Shown: piece after piece, positions 39,163 through 47,699 of the stretch
Layout: every line of letters starts with the position of its first letter
Position numbering within the stretch: position 1 is the first letter of the stretch
Source of the DNA: Pseudorhodoferax soli
GTDB taxonomy: Bacteria; Pseudomonadota; Gammaproteobacteria; Burkholderiales; Burkholderiaceae_C
DNA: 64,000 bases
NCBI RefSeq assembly: GCF_003337555.1
Contig: NZ_QPJK01000010.1
Coordinates: 62,001 to 126,000 of the forward strand
Direction of reading: 5' to 3'
The notes under the pieces: generated by a model
Database searches by the model: none
Told to the model about the DNA's origin: nothing
The model's input: the letters and a program-made list of their open reading frames with translations, nothing else
Translations under genes and position numbers: made by a program

Positions 39163-39264
39163 CGTCCAGAGCTGGCCGCGGCGCAGGACAAGATCCTGGT
39201 CAACGCGCAGAAGTACCCCGTGGCCAGCGCGCGCGGCAACAGCCGCCAGCACGGCGCGCCCTGA
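39163..39264 (+). pseudogene. 3' remnant of an unidentified gene
   Basis: An open stretch of about 33 codons ends at TGA 39262-39264 and reads LAAAQDKILVNAQKYPVASA followed by RGNSRQHGAP. It looks like a conserved C terminus: high-GC codons, no start codon, a stop at 39160 in the same frame, and an abrupt change from the lower-GC patch on its left. I read it as the decayed end of a gene cut by the acquired patch. Parent gene unknown. The rest of the 38980-39285 gap shows nothing else. Confidence 0.4.
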
Positions 39265-39285
39265 TCTGCAGGCCGCAGCGCGCCC

Positions 39286-40443
39286 TCACACGCGCGCCGT
39301 CTTGCTCCGCTTCTTCTCCGCGTAAGACATCGCATCCGCCTGCGCGGCCAGCTGCTCGAACTGCAAGCTGCCATCCGAACACGCGAACCCCACCGAGGCC
39401 CCGACCTTCAGCGCCACGCCGTTGAATTCGATGGACTCGCCCACGGTGCTGCGCACGCGGGCGGCGATGCCCTCGAGCACCTTCGCATCGGCCAAGCCGG
39501 GCAGCAGGATCACGAACTCGTCACCGCCCGTGCGCGCCACCACGTCGCCGTGGCGCGACTGCTGCAGCAGCCTGGTGCCCACGCTTCGCAGCACGGCGTC
39601 GCCGGCCGCATGGCCGTGGCGGTCGTTCACGGGCTTGAAGTCGTCAAGGTCGAAGCTGATCACAGCCATGGGCCGGCCCGCCTGGGCCTGGGCTGCGCGG
39701 TCGATGGACCGGCGGTTGGCCAGGCCCGTGAGCGGGTCGTTCTCGGCGTCGGCATGCAGGGTCTTGAGGTTGGATTCGCCCAGGCCCACGAGCCGGCCGG
39801 CATGCACGATGGCGCCGGCGGTGAACAGCACGAACACCAGGCCGACCACCGCGCTCCAGCGCTTGACGGACTGGAAGCCCAGCTCCCTGGCTTCGCGCCG
39901 CAGTTCGAGCAGGGCGCGCTCCTCGGCGTCCATCACGTCGAGCAGCTTGCGCAGGCGAAAGCTCGCGTCGATGTTGACGCGCGCGGCCAGCGATGCCTGC
40001 AGCGCGGGCGCCCCGTCGCGCTGCGCGATCACGCTGGAGCTGCGGTACCAGCCCAGGATCTCGCGCGTTTCGGCGTGCACCTCGTGCGCGCGGGCAGCCT
40101 GGCCAGGGTTGTCTTCGACCAGGTCGCGCAGGCGCTCGGCAGCGTCCTGCGATTCGAACGAGGCGCGCTCCAGGCTCTCGAGGAACTCGGGCCTGGGCGA
40201 GATGGCGTAGTTGCGCAGCGCCAGCCCGCCCAGCATCACGGTGGCGCGCACGCGGTCGATCTCGCCCTGCACATCGTGCGTGTGGTCGACGAGGGCATCT
40301 GCCTTGCGGAAGTCGGCGATGTTGTGCCACAGCAGCGCACCCAGGCCGAGCAGCAGGGCCAAGGCCGCGACCTGCGAGATCTGCATCACCCGCGCGATGC
40401 GGCGCAGCGTGCCGAAATGGGGAATGCCGGTGCCGGTGGTCAT
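39286..40443 (-). CDS. Membrane-anchored diguanylate cyclase (GGDEF)
   Basis: A 385-residue protein: transmembrane helix 1 near residues 21-43, a periplasmic helical sensor of about 150 residues, helix 2 near 195-215 (WSAVVGLVFVLFTAGAIVHA), and a C-terminal GGDEF domain (NDPLTGLANRRSID to the end) with an intact active site RTGGDEF. It makes cyclic di-GMP from GTP. The family RxxD inhibitory site is not obvious five residues before GGDEF. The gene stands alone. Confidence 0.93.
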   Translation of the reverse strand: MTTGTGIPHFGTLRRIARVMQISQVAALALLLGLGALLWHNIADFRKADALVDHTHDVQGEIDRVRATVMLGGLALRNYAISPRPEFLESLERASFESQDAAERLRDLVEDNPGQAARAHEVHAETREILGWYRSSSVIAQRDGAPALQASLAARVNIDASFRLRKLLDVMDAEERALLELRREARELGFQSVKRWSAVVGLVFVLFTAGAIVHAGRLVGLGESNLKTLHADAENDPLTGLANRRSIDRAAQAQAGRPMAVISFDLDDFKPVNDRHGHAAGDAVLRSVGTRLLQQSRHGDVVARTGGDEFVILLPGLADAKVLEGIAARVRSTVGESIEFNGVALKVGASVGFACSDGSLQFEQLAAQADAMSYAEKKRSKTARV

Positions 40444-40660
40444 TGTTGTGCCTGTCTCTCAGGTGCACGTTTGTTCTGTGTCGGCCGATGCTAAGCCACG
40501 GCGGCGGGCCGCCTCGGCCAGGGCGCGCACGCCCGCCAGCGCATGCGGTTAGAGTAGCCGCGCCGCCGCACGCCCACCCCATGGGCGCCGGCGGCGGATG
40601 GCCGCTGCGGCAGCCATGCGCCGCCAGCCAGCGGCCCCCGCATCAACCCAGGAAACCGAC

Positions 40661-40951
40661 ATGCCCAAAGCCTATTGGATCTCGACCTACCGCTCGGTCA
40701 ACAACCCCGACAAGCTGGCCGCCTATGCCCAGCTGGCCGGCCCCGCCATCACCGCCGGCGGCGGCCGCTTCCTGGCCCGTGGCCTGCCCGCCAAGGTGTA
40801 CGAGGCCGGCCTGGAGCAGCGCACGGTGCTGATCGAGTTCGACAGCGTGGCGCAGGCTGTCGCCACGCACGACAGCGCGGCCTATGGCGCGGCGCTGGAT
40901 GCGCTGGGCGATGGCGCCGAGCGCGAGATCCGCATCGTCGAAGCCGCCTGA
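40661..40951 (+). CDS. DUF1330 family protein
   Basis: A 96-residue dimeric alpha/beta-barrel-like protein of the DUF1330 family: MPKAYWISTYRSVNNPDKLAAYAQLAGPAI, then GGGRFLARG and a hydrophobic strand RTVLIEFDSVAQA. The activity is unknown, although relatives bind small molecules. AGGAAAC precedes the ATG at 40661; a longer frame to 40598 is GC-rich leader and unlikely. Confidence 0.88.
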   Translation: MPKAYWISTYRSVNNPDKLAAYAQLAGPAITAGGGRFLARGLPAKVYEAGLEQRTVLIEFDSVAQAVATHDSAAYGAALDALGDGAEREIRIVEAA

Positions 40952-41011
40952 GGCACGGCGGCACGCGGCCGCGCCGCGCTCCAACGGTGAGCCGCCCAGG
41001 TCTGCGTACGC

Positions 41012-41671
41012 TCAGCCCGGCTGCTTGACGATGCGCAGGTAGGGCTTGGGCGCCTTCCAGCCGCCCGGGAACATGGTCTTGGCGTCCTCGTCCGACACCG
41101 AGCCCGCGATGATCACGTCGTCGCCCGGCTGCCAGTTCACGGGCGTGGCCACCTTGTGCCTGGCCGTCATCTGCATGGAGTCGAGCACGCGCAGGATCTC
41201 GTCGAAGTTGCGGCCCGTGGTCATGGGGTAGGTCAGCGTGAGCTTGATCTTCTTGTCCGGGCCGACGATGAACACCGAGCGCACGGTGGCGTTGTTGGCG
41301 GCCGTGCGGCCGTCGGACGTACCGGCTTCCTCGGCCGGCAGCATGTTGTAGAGCTTGGCCACGGCCAGGTCGGTGTCGCCGATCATGGGGTACTTGACGG
41401 CGGCGCCCTGCGTCTCCTCGATGTCGGCGGCCCACTTGGCGTGGTTTTCCACCGGGTCGACCGACAGGCCGATCAGCTTGGCATTGCGCCGGGTGAACTC
41501 GGGCTCGATGCGGGCCATGTAGCCCAGCTCGGTGGTGCACACCGGCGTGAAGTCCTTGGGGTGCGAGAACAGGATGGCCCAGCTGTCGCCGATCCACTGG
41601 TGGAAGTCGATCGGGCCGTGCGTGGTCTGCGCGGTGAAGTTGGGCGCAGTGTCGTTGATGCGAAGAGACAT
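41012..41671 (-). CDS. 1-Cys peroxiredoxin (Prx6 type)
   Basis: A 219-residue peroxiredoxin that reduces hydroperoxides. The peroxidatic Cys is in FTPVCTTELGYMARI (about residue 45), with the conserved Thr three residues upstream and an Arg near 135. The long C-terminal extension places it with Prx6/1-Cys enzymes; no resolving Cys follows. The downstream neighbour is a Crp/Fnr regulator in the same orientation, possibly redox responsive. Confidence 0.94.
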   Translation of the reverse strand: MSLRINDTAPNFTAQTTHGPIDFHQWIGDSWAILFSHPKDFTPVCTTELGYMARIEPEFTRRNAKLIGLSVDPVENHAKWAADIEETQGAAVKYPMIGDTDLAVAKLYNMLPAEEAGTSDGRTAANNATVRSVFIVGPDKKIKLTLTYPMTTGRNFDEILRVLDSMQMTARHKVATPVNWQPGDDVIIAGSVSDEDAKTMFPGGWKAPKPYLRIVKQPG

Positions 41672-41751
41672 GGAAGGGCTCCGGGGGGTTGAAGGTGCAG
41701 CCAGTCTCGCGTCGGCAGGCCGCGCGGTCGGTGAGGAAAGTTACACAGGCT

Positions 41752-42417
41752 TCAGAGCGTGGCGAGGCGGCGCAGCGCGCCGGGATCGACCACCTCGATG
41801 CGCTCGCGGCCCAGCCGCACCCAGCCCTGGTCGGCAAAGTTCTTGAGCAGGCGGCTGACGATCTCGCGCAGGCTGCCGAGCTCGTCGGCCAGCGCCTGGT
41901 GCGTGGTCTGGATCGGGCTGGCCTTGGCGGCCAGCGCGGCGGCCAGGCGCTGGTCCAGCTTCTGGAAGGTGACGGCGGCCACCAGCTGCAGCAGGTCGGC
42001 CATGCGCTCGGAGAAGCGGCCCAGCACGTGCACGCGGAAGCTGTCCAGCGTGGAGAACAGCAGCCGGAAGGTGGCGGGCGGCAGCACCACGAGGTCGAGT
42101 GCGTCCTGCACCATGCAGCGCGCCTGGTAGTTGGAGCGGCCCAGCAGGCAGCTGCTGGTGAGGATGCAGGCCTCGCCGGGCTCCACGTAGTACAGGTGCA
42201 GCTCGCGCCCGTTGGGCGAGGCCTTGACCACGCGCGCGCTGCCCGCCAGCAGCAAGGGGTAGCCCATGCAGGGCTGGCTCTCGTCGAACATCATGGCGTT
42301 GGGCGGCACCTTCATGTGGGTGGCGCTGGCCACCATCTCGGCCAACACGGGCGCTGGCAGCTCGCGCAGCATCGGGTAGACGGCAAGCACCCGGTCTGCC
42401 GTGGCGGGGTCGATCAT
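41752..42417 (-). CDS. Crp/Fnr family transcriptional regulator
   Basis: A 221-residue regulator with an N-terminal cNMP-type barrel (MLRELPAPVLAEMVASATHMKVPP to about 130) and a C-terminal helix-turn-helix (QTTHQALADELGSLREIVSRLLKNFADQGWV). No N-terminal four-Cys FNR cluster is present: the cysteines are scattered (PCMGYP, EACILTSSCLL, ARCMV). The ATG at 42417 has AAGGAG 5 nt upstream. It is divergent from a GGDEF gene, and a palindrome lies between. Confidence 0.9.
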   Translation of the reverse strand: MIDPATADRVLAVYPMLRELPAPVLAEMVASATHMKVPPNAMMFDESQPCMGYPLLLAGSARVVKASPNGRELHLYYVEPGEACILTSSCLLGRSNYQARCMVQDALDLVVLPPATFRLLFSTLDSFRVHVLGRFSERMADLLQLVAAVTFQKLDQRLAAALAAKASPIQTTHQALADELGSLREIVSRLLKNFADQGWVRLGRERIEVVDPGALRRLATL

Positions 42418-42483
42418 GCAAGCTCCTTCGAAAGCTGTTGCGGGACGCATCTGGGCGGGAAATGTAACGACTTTGGGCTAAAT

Positions 42484-42493
42484 TTGTGCACAA
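42484..42493. promoter_or_regulatory. Palindrome in the divergent Crp/Fnr - GGDEF promoter region
   Basis: TTGTGCACAA is a perfect 10-bp palindrome inside a short AT-rich stretch (42478-42496) in an otherwise GC-rich region, 67 nt from the regulator start and 106 nt from the GGDEF start. The half-site TTGTG resembles Crp-family half-sites, though the spacer is shorter than the classical form. It is a candidate operator for autoregulation and for the cyclase gene. Confidence 0.45.
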
Positions 42494-42598
42494 TTTGGCG
42501 GGAATCGTGCAGTCGCCACGTGGCACTCGCCAGACCCGGCGCCCTGGCCACCCCCGGTCAGGGGCTGCAAAACACACAAGTCCTGGAGAATCCAGGCC

Positions 42599-44065
42599 AT
42601 GACACAAGCCGCCTCCGCCGATTTCGAGCAGATGTTCGAGTGGGCCCCGATCTCGCTCTGGCTCGAAGACTTCAGCGCCCTCAAAGACCTGTTCGACAGC
42701 TGGCGCGCCGAGGGCGTGACCGACCTGGAGGCCCACCTGCGCGCCGATCCCACGCGCATGCAGCAGTGCGCAGCCTGCCTGCGCATCCTGCAGGTGAACG
42801 GGCAGACGCTGGCGCTGTTCGGCGCCGCCAGCCTGCAGGAGCTGCAGCAGCGCCTGCCCGACGTGTTCCGCGGCGACATGTTCACGACCATGCTGCCCGA
42901 GATGCTGTCGCTGTGGCAGGGCCGGCTGGACTACGCCAACCAGACCGTCAACTACGCGCTGGACGGACGGCGCATCGACGTGGCCATCCGCGTGCGCGTG
43001 CTGCAGGGCCATGAAGACCGCTGGGACCGCGTGCTGGTCTCGCTGCAGGACACCACCGACGCCGTGCAGACGCGCCAGCAGCTGACCGCCAGCGAAAGCC
43101 ATGCGCGCGACCTGTTCCACTACTCGCCGGTGTCGCTGTGGGTGGAAGACTTCAGCGGCGTGAAGCGGCTTCTGGACGAGGTGCGCGAGCAGGGCATCCA
43201 GGACTTCCGCGTGTTCCTCTCGGTGCACCCGGAATTCGTGGCCCGCTGCATGGAGGAGATCCGCGTGCTGGAGGTCAACCGCCAGACGCTGACGATGTTC
43301 GGCGCGACGAACCAGGCGGAACTGCTGGGCAACCTGGGCGCCGTGTTCCGCGACGAGATGCACGACACCTTTGCCGAGCAGCTCATCGACCTGTGGAACG
43401 GCAAGACCGAGCAGGTGCGCGAGGTGGTGAACTACGGGCTGGGCGGGGGGCTGATCAACATCCACATGCAGTTCGCGGTGCTGCCCGGGCATCTGGCGCA
43501 CTGGGACCTGGTGCTGGTCTCGCTGGTGGACATCACGGCGCGCAAGAAGGCCGAGGCCTACCTGGAGTACCTGGGCAAGCACGACTCGCTCACGCGGCTG
43601 CGCAACCGCGCCTTCTACGTGGACGAGCTCAACCGCATCTCGCGCAAGGGGCCCTGGCCGCTGGGCATCCTGGCGATGGACCTGAACGGGTTGAAGAGCG
43701 TCAACGACGGCGAAGGCCATGTGGCCGGCGACGCGCTGCTGCGCCGCGCCGGCGAGGTGCTGGCCAGCGCCAGCGCGGGCCAGCCCTGGTGCATGGCCCG
43801 CATCGGCGGCGACGAGTTCGTGGCCCTGATGCCAGGCGCGGACGAGCGCGTGGCGCAGGAGCTCAAGAGCCGCATCGAATCCATGGTCGAGTTGAACAAC
43901 CAGTTCTACCCCGGCCACGCGCTGAGCCTGTCGATCGGCGTGGCCAGCGCGCAGCGGGCCGTCGAGGTCGAGCAGGCACTGCATGCGGCAGACCAGGCCA
44001 TGTTCGATGCCAAGGCGCGCTTCTACCAGGAAGGCCGCCACGAGCGGCGCCGCACCACGGGCTGA
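42599..44065 (+). CDS. Diguanylate cyclase with duplicated PAS-like sensor modules
   Basis: A 488-residue soluble protein. Two sensor modules repeat each other: residues about 12-75 (FEWAPISLWLEDFSALKDLF, ending VNGQTLALFGA) and about 176-240 (FHYSPVSLWVEDFSGVKRLL, ending VNRQTLTMFGA). Each is followed by a PAS-like strand set ending in VSLQDTT or VSLVDIT. The GGDEF domain (about 320-470) has an intact RIGGDEF site. It makes cyclic di-GMP; the signal is unknown. Divergent from a Crp/Fnr gene. Confidence 0.9.
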   Translation: MTQAASADFEQMFEWAPISLWLEDFSALKDLFDSWRAEGVTDLEAHLRADPTRMQQCAACLRILQVNGQTLALFGAASLQELQQRLPDVFRGDMFTTMLPEMLSLWQGRLDYANQTVNYALDGRRIDVAIRVRVLQGHEDRWDRVLVSLQDTTDAVQTRQQLTASESHARDLFHYSPVSLWVEDFSGVKRLLDEVREQGIQDFRVFLSVHPEFVARCMEEIRVLEVNRQTLTMFGATNQAELLGNLGAVFRDEMHDTFAEQLIDLWNGKTEQVREVVNYGLGGGLINIHMQFAVLPGHLAHWDLVLVSLVDITARKKAEAYLEYLGKHDSLTRLRNRAFYVDELNRISRKGPWPLGILAMDLNGLKSVNDGEGHVAGDALLRRAGEVLASASAGQPWCMARIGGDEFVALMPGADERVAQELKSRIESMVELNNQFYPGHALSLSIGVASAQRAVEVEQALHAADQAMFDAKARFYQEGRHERRRTTG

Positions 44066-44091
44066 GCCAGGCAGCGGCCGCCTCGCGCCGT

Positions 44092-44640
44092 TCAGGCCGG
44101 GCGGGTAGGCCCGGCTTCGTGCCCCTCCAGGTCGACCTCGAAGTTCTCGAGCAGGCGGCTCACCAGCATGTAGAAGCCGATGGCCATGGTCAGCTCGACG
44201 AGCTGGCGCGGGGGCAGCTGGGCCGACACCGCGTCGAACAATGCAGCCGGTGCCTTCACCGAACGGACCACCGCATCCGTGTAGCGCAGCACCAGGTGCT
44301 CCAGGGCGGAGAAGTCCCCGGCAGCGGGCGGCTCCTCGGGGCGCGCCAGCACGGCCTCGATCTTGGCGGGCGGCACACCTGCCTGGGCGGCCACCCGGCG
44401 GTGCTGGAACACCTCGTAGTGCGAGCCGCACAGGGCACCCACGCGCAGGATGACGAGCTCGCGCAGCACCGGGTCGAGCTCCGAGCGCCGCAGGATGGCG
44501 TTGCCCAGGGCCAGGAAGCCCTCGGCGCTCGGGCCGCCATGCGCCACCATCCGGTAGACATTGAGCGGCGGGCGCGAGGCCACCATCTCGCGGATGGTGG
44601 GAGAGGCCTGGTCGAGATCGAAATAGGGAATGCGTGCCAT
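44092..44640 (-). CDS. Carboxymuconolactone decarboxylase family protein
   Basis: A 182-residue AhpD-like helical protein. The family core is LDPVLRELVILRVGALCGSHYEVFQHRRVAAQAGVPPAKIEAVL, with a single Cys (CGSH) rather than the CxxC of alkylhydroperoxidases, and the C-terminal ELTMAIGFYMLVSRLLENFEVDLE. Members decarboxylate gamma-carboxymuconolactone or act as peroxidases. It is the last gene of the leftward SDR-Bug-CMD operon, 26 nt after the Bug gene. Confidence 0.88.
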   Translation of the reverse strand: MARIPYFDLDQASPTIREMVASRPPLNVYRMVAHGGPSAEGFLALGNAILRRSELDPVLRELVILRVGALCGSHYEVFQHRRVAAQAGVPPAKIEAVLARPEEPPAAGDFSALEHLVLRYTDAVVRSVKAPAALFDAVSAQLPPRQLVELTMAIGFYMLVSRLLENFEVDLEGHEAGPTRPA

Positions 44641-44666
44641 GGGCTGGGTCCTGGTTGCGAAGCGGT

Positions 44667-45665
44667 TCAGTCGAGACGGATGTTGGCGTTGCGGATCACC
44701 TCGCGCCACTTGGCGGTTTCCTCGCGCGCGTAGCTGGCCAGCTGTTCCGGCGTGCCGCCCTGCGGCTCGGATGCGGTCTCGAACATCACCTCCACGATGC
44801 GCGGCTCCTTGAGCGCCAGGTTGATCTCGCGGTTGAGCCGCTCCACGATGGGCCGGGGCGTGCCGGCCGGCGCCCAGATCGCGCCCCATCCGGCCACCTC
44901 GTAGCCGCGCAGGCCCAGCTCGTCGAAGGTCGGCACCTCGGGCAGCTGCGGCAGGCGCTTGCGGGCGGTCACGGCCAGCGGCCGCAGCTTGCCCGCCTTG
45001 ATGTGCGGCAGCGAGGCCGGCAGGTTGTCCATGATGGCCGGCACCGTGCCGCCCAGCACGTCGTTGAGCGCCGGCACGCTGCCCTTGTAGGGCACATGGA
45101 CGAAGGAGATGCCCGCCATGCCCTTGAGCAATTCCAGCGCCATGTGCGTGCTGGTCGAGTTGCCATTGGAGGCCACGTTGATGGCGCCGGGCCTGGCCTT
45201 CGCCTGGTCGATGAAGGCCTGCAGCGTGGTGGCACCGAACGAGGGGTGCACGCTGAACACGTTGGACACCTTGCCCTGCAGCACGACCGGCTCGAAGTCC
45301 TTGACCGGGTCGAACTCCAGCCTGGGGTACAGGCTCACGTTCATGGCGTGCGTGGTGTTGGTGCCGTACAGCAGCGTGTAGCCGTCGGGCGCACTCTTGG
45401 CCACATAGGCCGCGCCGATGTTGCCGGACGCGCCGGGCCGGTTCTCCACGATGACCGGCTGGCCCATCTGCCGCGCCAGTTGGTCGGCCACGCGGCGCGC
45501 CGAGGTGTCGGTGGAGCCGCCCGGCGGAAAGCCCAGCACGATCTTGATCGGCCGCTTCGGGTAGTCCTCCTGCTGCCCATGGGTCGGCCTGGCCCATGCC
45601 AGCCACGCGGTGGGGAGGACGAGCAGGGCGGCTGCGCGCCGCCTGCCATGCGAAACCTGGGGCAT
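44667..45665 (-). CDS. Tripartite tricarboxylate transporter (Bug family) substrate-binding protein
   Basis: A 332-residue Bug receptor with a signal peptide (basic HGRRR then ALLVLPTAWLAWA). It contains YPKRPIKIVLGFPPGGSTDTSARRVADQL and VIVENRPGASGNIGAAYVA, the family signatures. It would capture a carboxylate or aromatic acid for uptake by TctAB-like subunits elsewhere. The SDR gene upstream is 23 nt away, and all three operon genes face the LacI gene. Confidence 0.93.
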   Translation of the reverse strand: MPQVSHGRRRAAALLVLPTAWLAWARPTHGQQEDYPKRPIKIVLGFPPGGSTDTSARRVADQLARQMGQPVIVENRPGASGNIGAAYVAKSAPDGYTLLYGTNTTHAMNVSLYPRLEFDPVKDFEPVVLQGKVSNVFSVHPSFGATTLQAFIDQAKARPGAINVASNGNSTSTHMALELLKGMAGISFVHVPYKGSVPALNDVLGGTVPAIMDNLPASLPHIKAGKLRPLAVTARKRLPQLPEVPTFDELGLRGYEVAGWGAIWAPAGTPRPIVERLNREINLALKEPRIVEVMFETASEPQGGTPEQLASYAREETAKWREVIRNANIRLD

Positions 45666-45688
45666 GGTGGAGTCTCCGGAACAGGGTT

Positions 45689-46552
45689 TCAGGACACGGG
45701 CAGGGCGATGCCCGCCGACAGGCCGCCATCGACGAGCAGCGCATGGGCGTTCACGTACGACGACTCGTGCGAGACCAGGAACAGCGCCGCATGGGCCACC
45801 TCCCAGCCCGTGCCCTGGCGGCCGAAGGGCAGGGGCATGGCCAGCCGGTCTGGCCGCCTGCGCGTGGCGGCGCGACCCATGGGCGTGTCCATCAGGCCCG
45901 GCAGCAGGCTGTTGCAGCGGATGCCCTTGGGCTGCCCCGCCATGGCGATGGCCCGCGCCAGCGCCACCTGGGCGGCCTTGGTGGTCTCGTAGGCCGGGTT
46001 GCCCGAGCTGTTGCGCAGCGCCGCCAGCGAGGAGACGAGCACGATGGAGCCACCCGGCGCCATGTGGTGCAGCGCCTGCTGCGCGAACAGCATGTTGCTG
46101 CGCACGTTGACGGCGTGTTCATGGTCCCAGTCCTGCGCGGTCTGCCGCGCCAGCGGCAGGCCGCTGGCCACGCCGACGACGAGCACCAGGCCGTCCAGTC
46201 CGCCCATGTGCGTGCTGGCCCGCTGCACGAGCGGGGCGATCTGCTCGGCATCGGCCACGTCGGCCACCTCGGCATGCACGCGGCCACCCTCCTGCGCCAC
46301 CTGCTCGCAGGTCGCGCGCAGTGCCGGCTCGGACACATCCACGCAGGTCAGCGCGGCGCCGTGGCGGGCGAACAGCAGGCTGATGGCGCGGCCGTTGCCA
46401 ACCGGTGGGTCCGGATCGTCGATGTGGCGCTGGCCGGCGCCGACCACCAGCACCTTGCGGCCATGCAGCCGCTGTGCCGGATGGTCGGCCGGGCGACCCG
46501 CGGCCGGCGCAAAGCACTGCCGCTGCGGATCGATCGCAAGTCCCTGCTGCAT
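45689..46552 (-). CDS. Short-chain dehydrogenase/reductase
   Basis: A 287-residue SDR, probably with a role in catabolising the acid bound by the Bug receptor. The active site is visible as VLVSSLAAL (Ser) and YETTKAAQ (Tyr-x3-Lys). The glycine-rich loop is unusual: GAGQRH is followed by a 9-residue insertion before GNGRAI, a variant found in one SDR subgroup. The first 30 residues (MQQGLAIDPQRQCFAPAAGR) are an extra N-terminal segment. AGGAG precedes the ATG. First gene of the operon, with a LacI operator upstream. Confidence 0.88.
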   Translation of the reverse strand: MQQGLAIDPQRQCFAPAAGRPADHPAQRLHGRKVLVVGAGQRHIDDPDPPVGNGRAISLLFARHGAALTCVDVSEPALRATCEQVAQEGGRVHAEVADVADAEQIAPLVQRASTHMGGLDGLVLVVGVASGLPLARQTAQDWDHEHAVNVRSNMLFAQQALHHMAPGGSIVLVSSLAALRNSSGNPAYETTKAAQVALARAIAMAGQPKGIRCNSLLPGLMDTPMGRAATRRRPDRLAMPLPFGRQGTGWEVAHAALFLVSHESSYVNAHALLVDGGLSAGIALPVS

Positions 46553-46591
46553 GGCGTCTCCTGTTGCTGGAGTGCATCCTAGATTCGCCGA

Positions 46592-46603
46592 TGAAACGTT
46601 TCA
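46592..46603. promoter_or_regulatory. LacI-family operator TGAAACGTTTCA
   Basis: A perfect 12-bp palindrome with the central CG of LacI/GalR operators. It sits 40 nt upstream of the SDR start and 74 nt upstream of the divergent LacI gene, so it can control both. Confidence 0.85.
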
Positions 46604-46676
46604 ACATGGGGCAAATACCTAGACCACATGCGGCTTGGCTATCATGCTGGCGGGGCGTTCGAAGAAAGTAATTTTT

Positions 46677-47696
46677 ATGGCCAAAGGCAAGGTGGATATT
46701 CGCGATGTCGCTGCCTTGGCCGGGGTCTCGGTCGGCAGTGCATCGCGCGTGATCAACGACGCTGAAAACGTTTCACCAGAAACGCGCGGCAAGGTGGAAC
46801 GCGCGATCGCCATCCTCGACTACCGGCCCAACCACACGGCGCAGGCGCTGCGCTCGCGCTCGAGCAAGACCATCGGCTGCCTGTTCACCGATGTGACCAA
46901 CCCGCTGTACGCACGCCTCTTCCGCTCGCTCGAGGAGCGGCTGCGCAAGGACGGCTACATGCTGCTGCTGGCCAACGGCCTGAACGATGCGCAGCGCGAG
47001 ACGGAAACACTCTCCATGTTCAGCCGGCGCGGCATGGACGGCGTGATCGCCGCGCCCGGCAACGAAACCGATGCGCAGGTGCTGGCCGCGTTGAACGGGC
47101 TGCCGATGCCCGTGGTGGTGCTGGACCGCGACATGGCCACGCCCGGCTGCGACGCGCTGCTGTTCGACCACGCCGCCGGCATGAAGGCGGCCATGGCGGA
47201 ACTCTTCGCGCAAGGGCACACGCGCATCGCGCTGGCCTTGTGGCGTGCCAGCAGCCGGCCCGTGCGCCGGCGCATCGAGGGCTACCGCGCGGCCTACAAG
47301 GCGGCCGGCCTGCGGGTGCCGGACATGCTGGTGCAGGCCGCATCGGCCACGAGCTCGGTGTTCGCCGATGTCGACGCGCTGCTCAAGCGGGCGGACCGCC
47401 CCACGGCCATCGTCGCCCAGGGCACCTACACGCTGGGCAGCACGCTGCGCGCGATCGAAGCCAACGGCCTGCGCGTGCCGCAGGACATCTCCGTCGTCAC
47501 CATCGGCGACACCGACTTCGCACGCGACCACTCGCCCAGCATCTCGCTGCTCAACGTGGACGCCCAGCGCGTGGCCGAGCTCACCGCCACGCTGCTGCAC
47601 AGCCGCATGACGGACGCCGCCCAGCCGGCGCGCAGCGAGCGCGTGCCGCTGCAGTTCACGGACCGCGGATCCATCGGGCCGGCGCCGCGGCCCTGA
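46677..47696 (+). CDS. LacI family transcriptional regulator
   Basis: A 339-residue LacI regulator. The helix-turn-helix is VDIRDVAALAGVSVGSASRVINDAENVSPETRGKVERAI (about residues 5-43), followed by the hinge DYRPNHTAQAL and a sugar-binding-type domain (TIGCLFTDVTNPLYARLF). The ligand is likely the substrate, or a product, of the divergent Bug/SDR operon rather than a sugar. The ATG at 46677 gives the canonical N terminus; the earlier in-frame ATG is unlikely. Confidence 0.94.
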   Translation: MAKGKVDIRDVAALAGVSVGSASRVINDAENVSPETRGKVERAIAILDYRPNHTAQALRSRSSKTIGCLFTDVTNPLYARLFRSLEERLRKDGYMLLLANGLNDAQRETETLSMFSRRGMDGVIAAPGNETDAQVLAALNGLPMPVVVLDRDMATPGCDALLFDHAAGMKAAMAELFAQGHTRIALALWRASSRPVRRRIEGYRAAYKAAGLRVPDMLVQAASATSSVFADVDALLKRADRPTAIVAQGTYTLGSTLRAIEANGLRVPQDISVVTIGDTDFARDHSPSISLLNVDAQRVAELTATLLHSRMTDAAQPARSERVPLQFTDRGSIGPAPRP

Positions 47697-47699
47697 AGC

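Noticed and set aside
46763-46775. TGAAAACGTTTCA inside the LacI gene as a second operator
   Set aside because: It encodes the conserved AENVSP turn of the DNA-binding domain, and the half-sites have an odd 3-nt centre. Coincidence with coding is the simpler reading.
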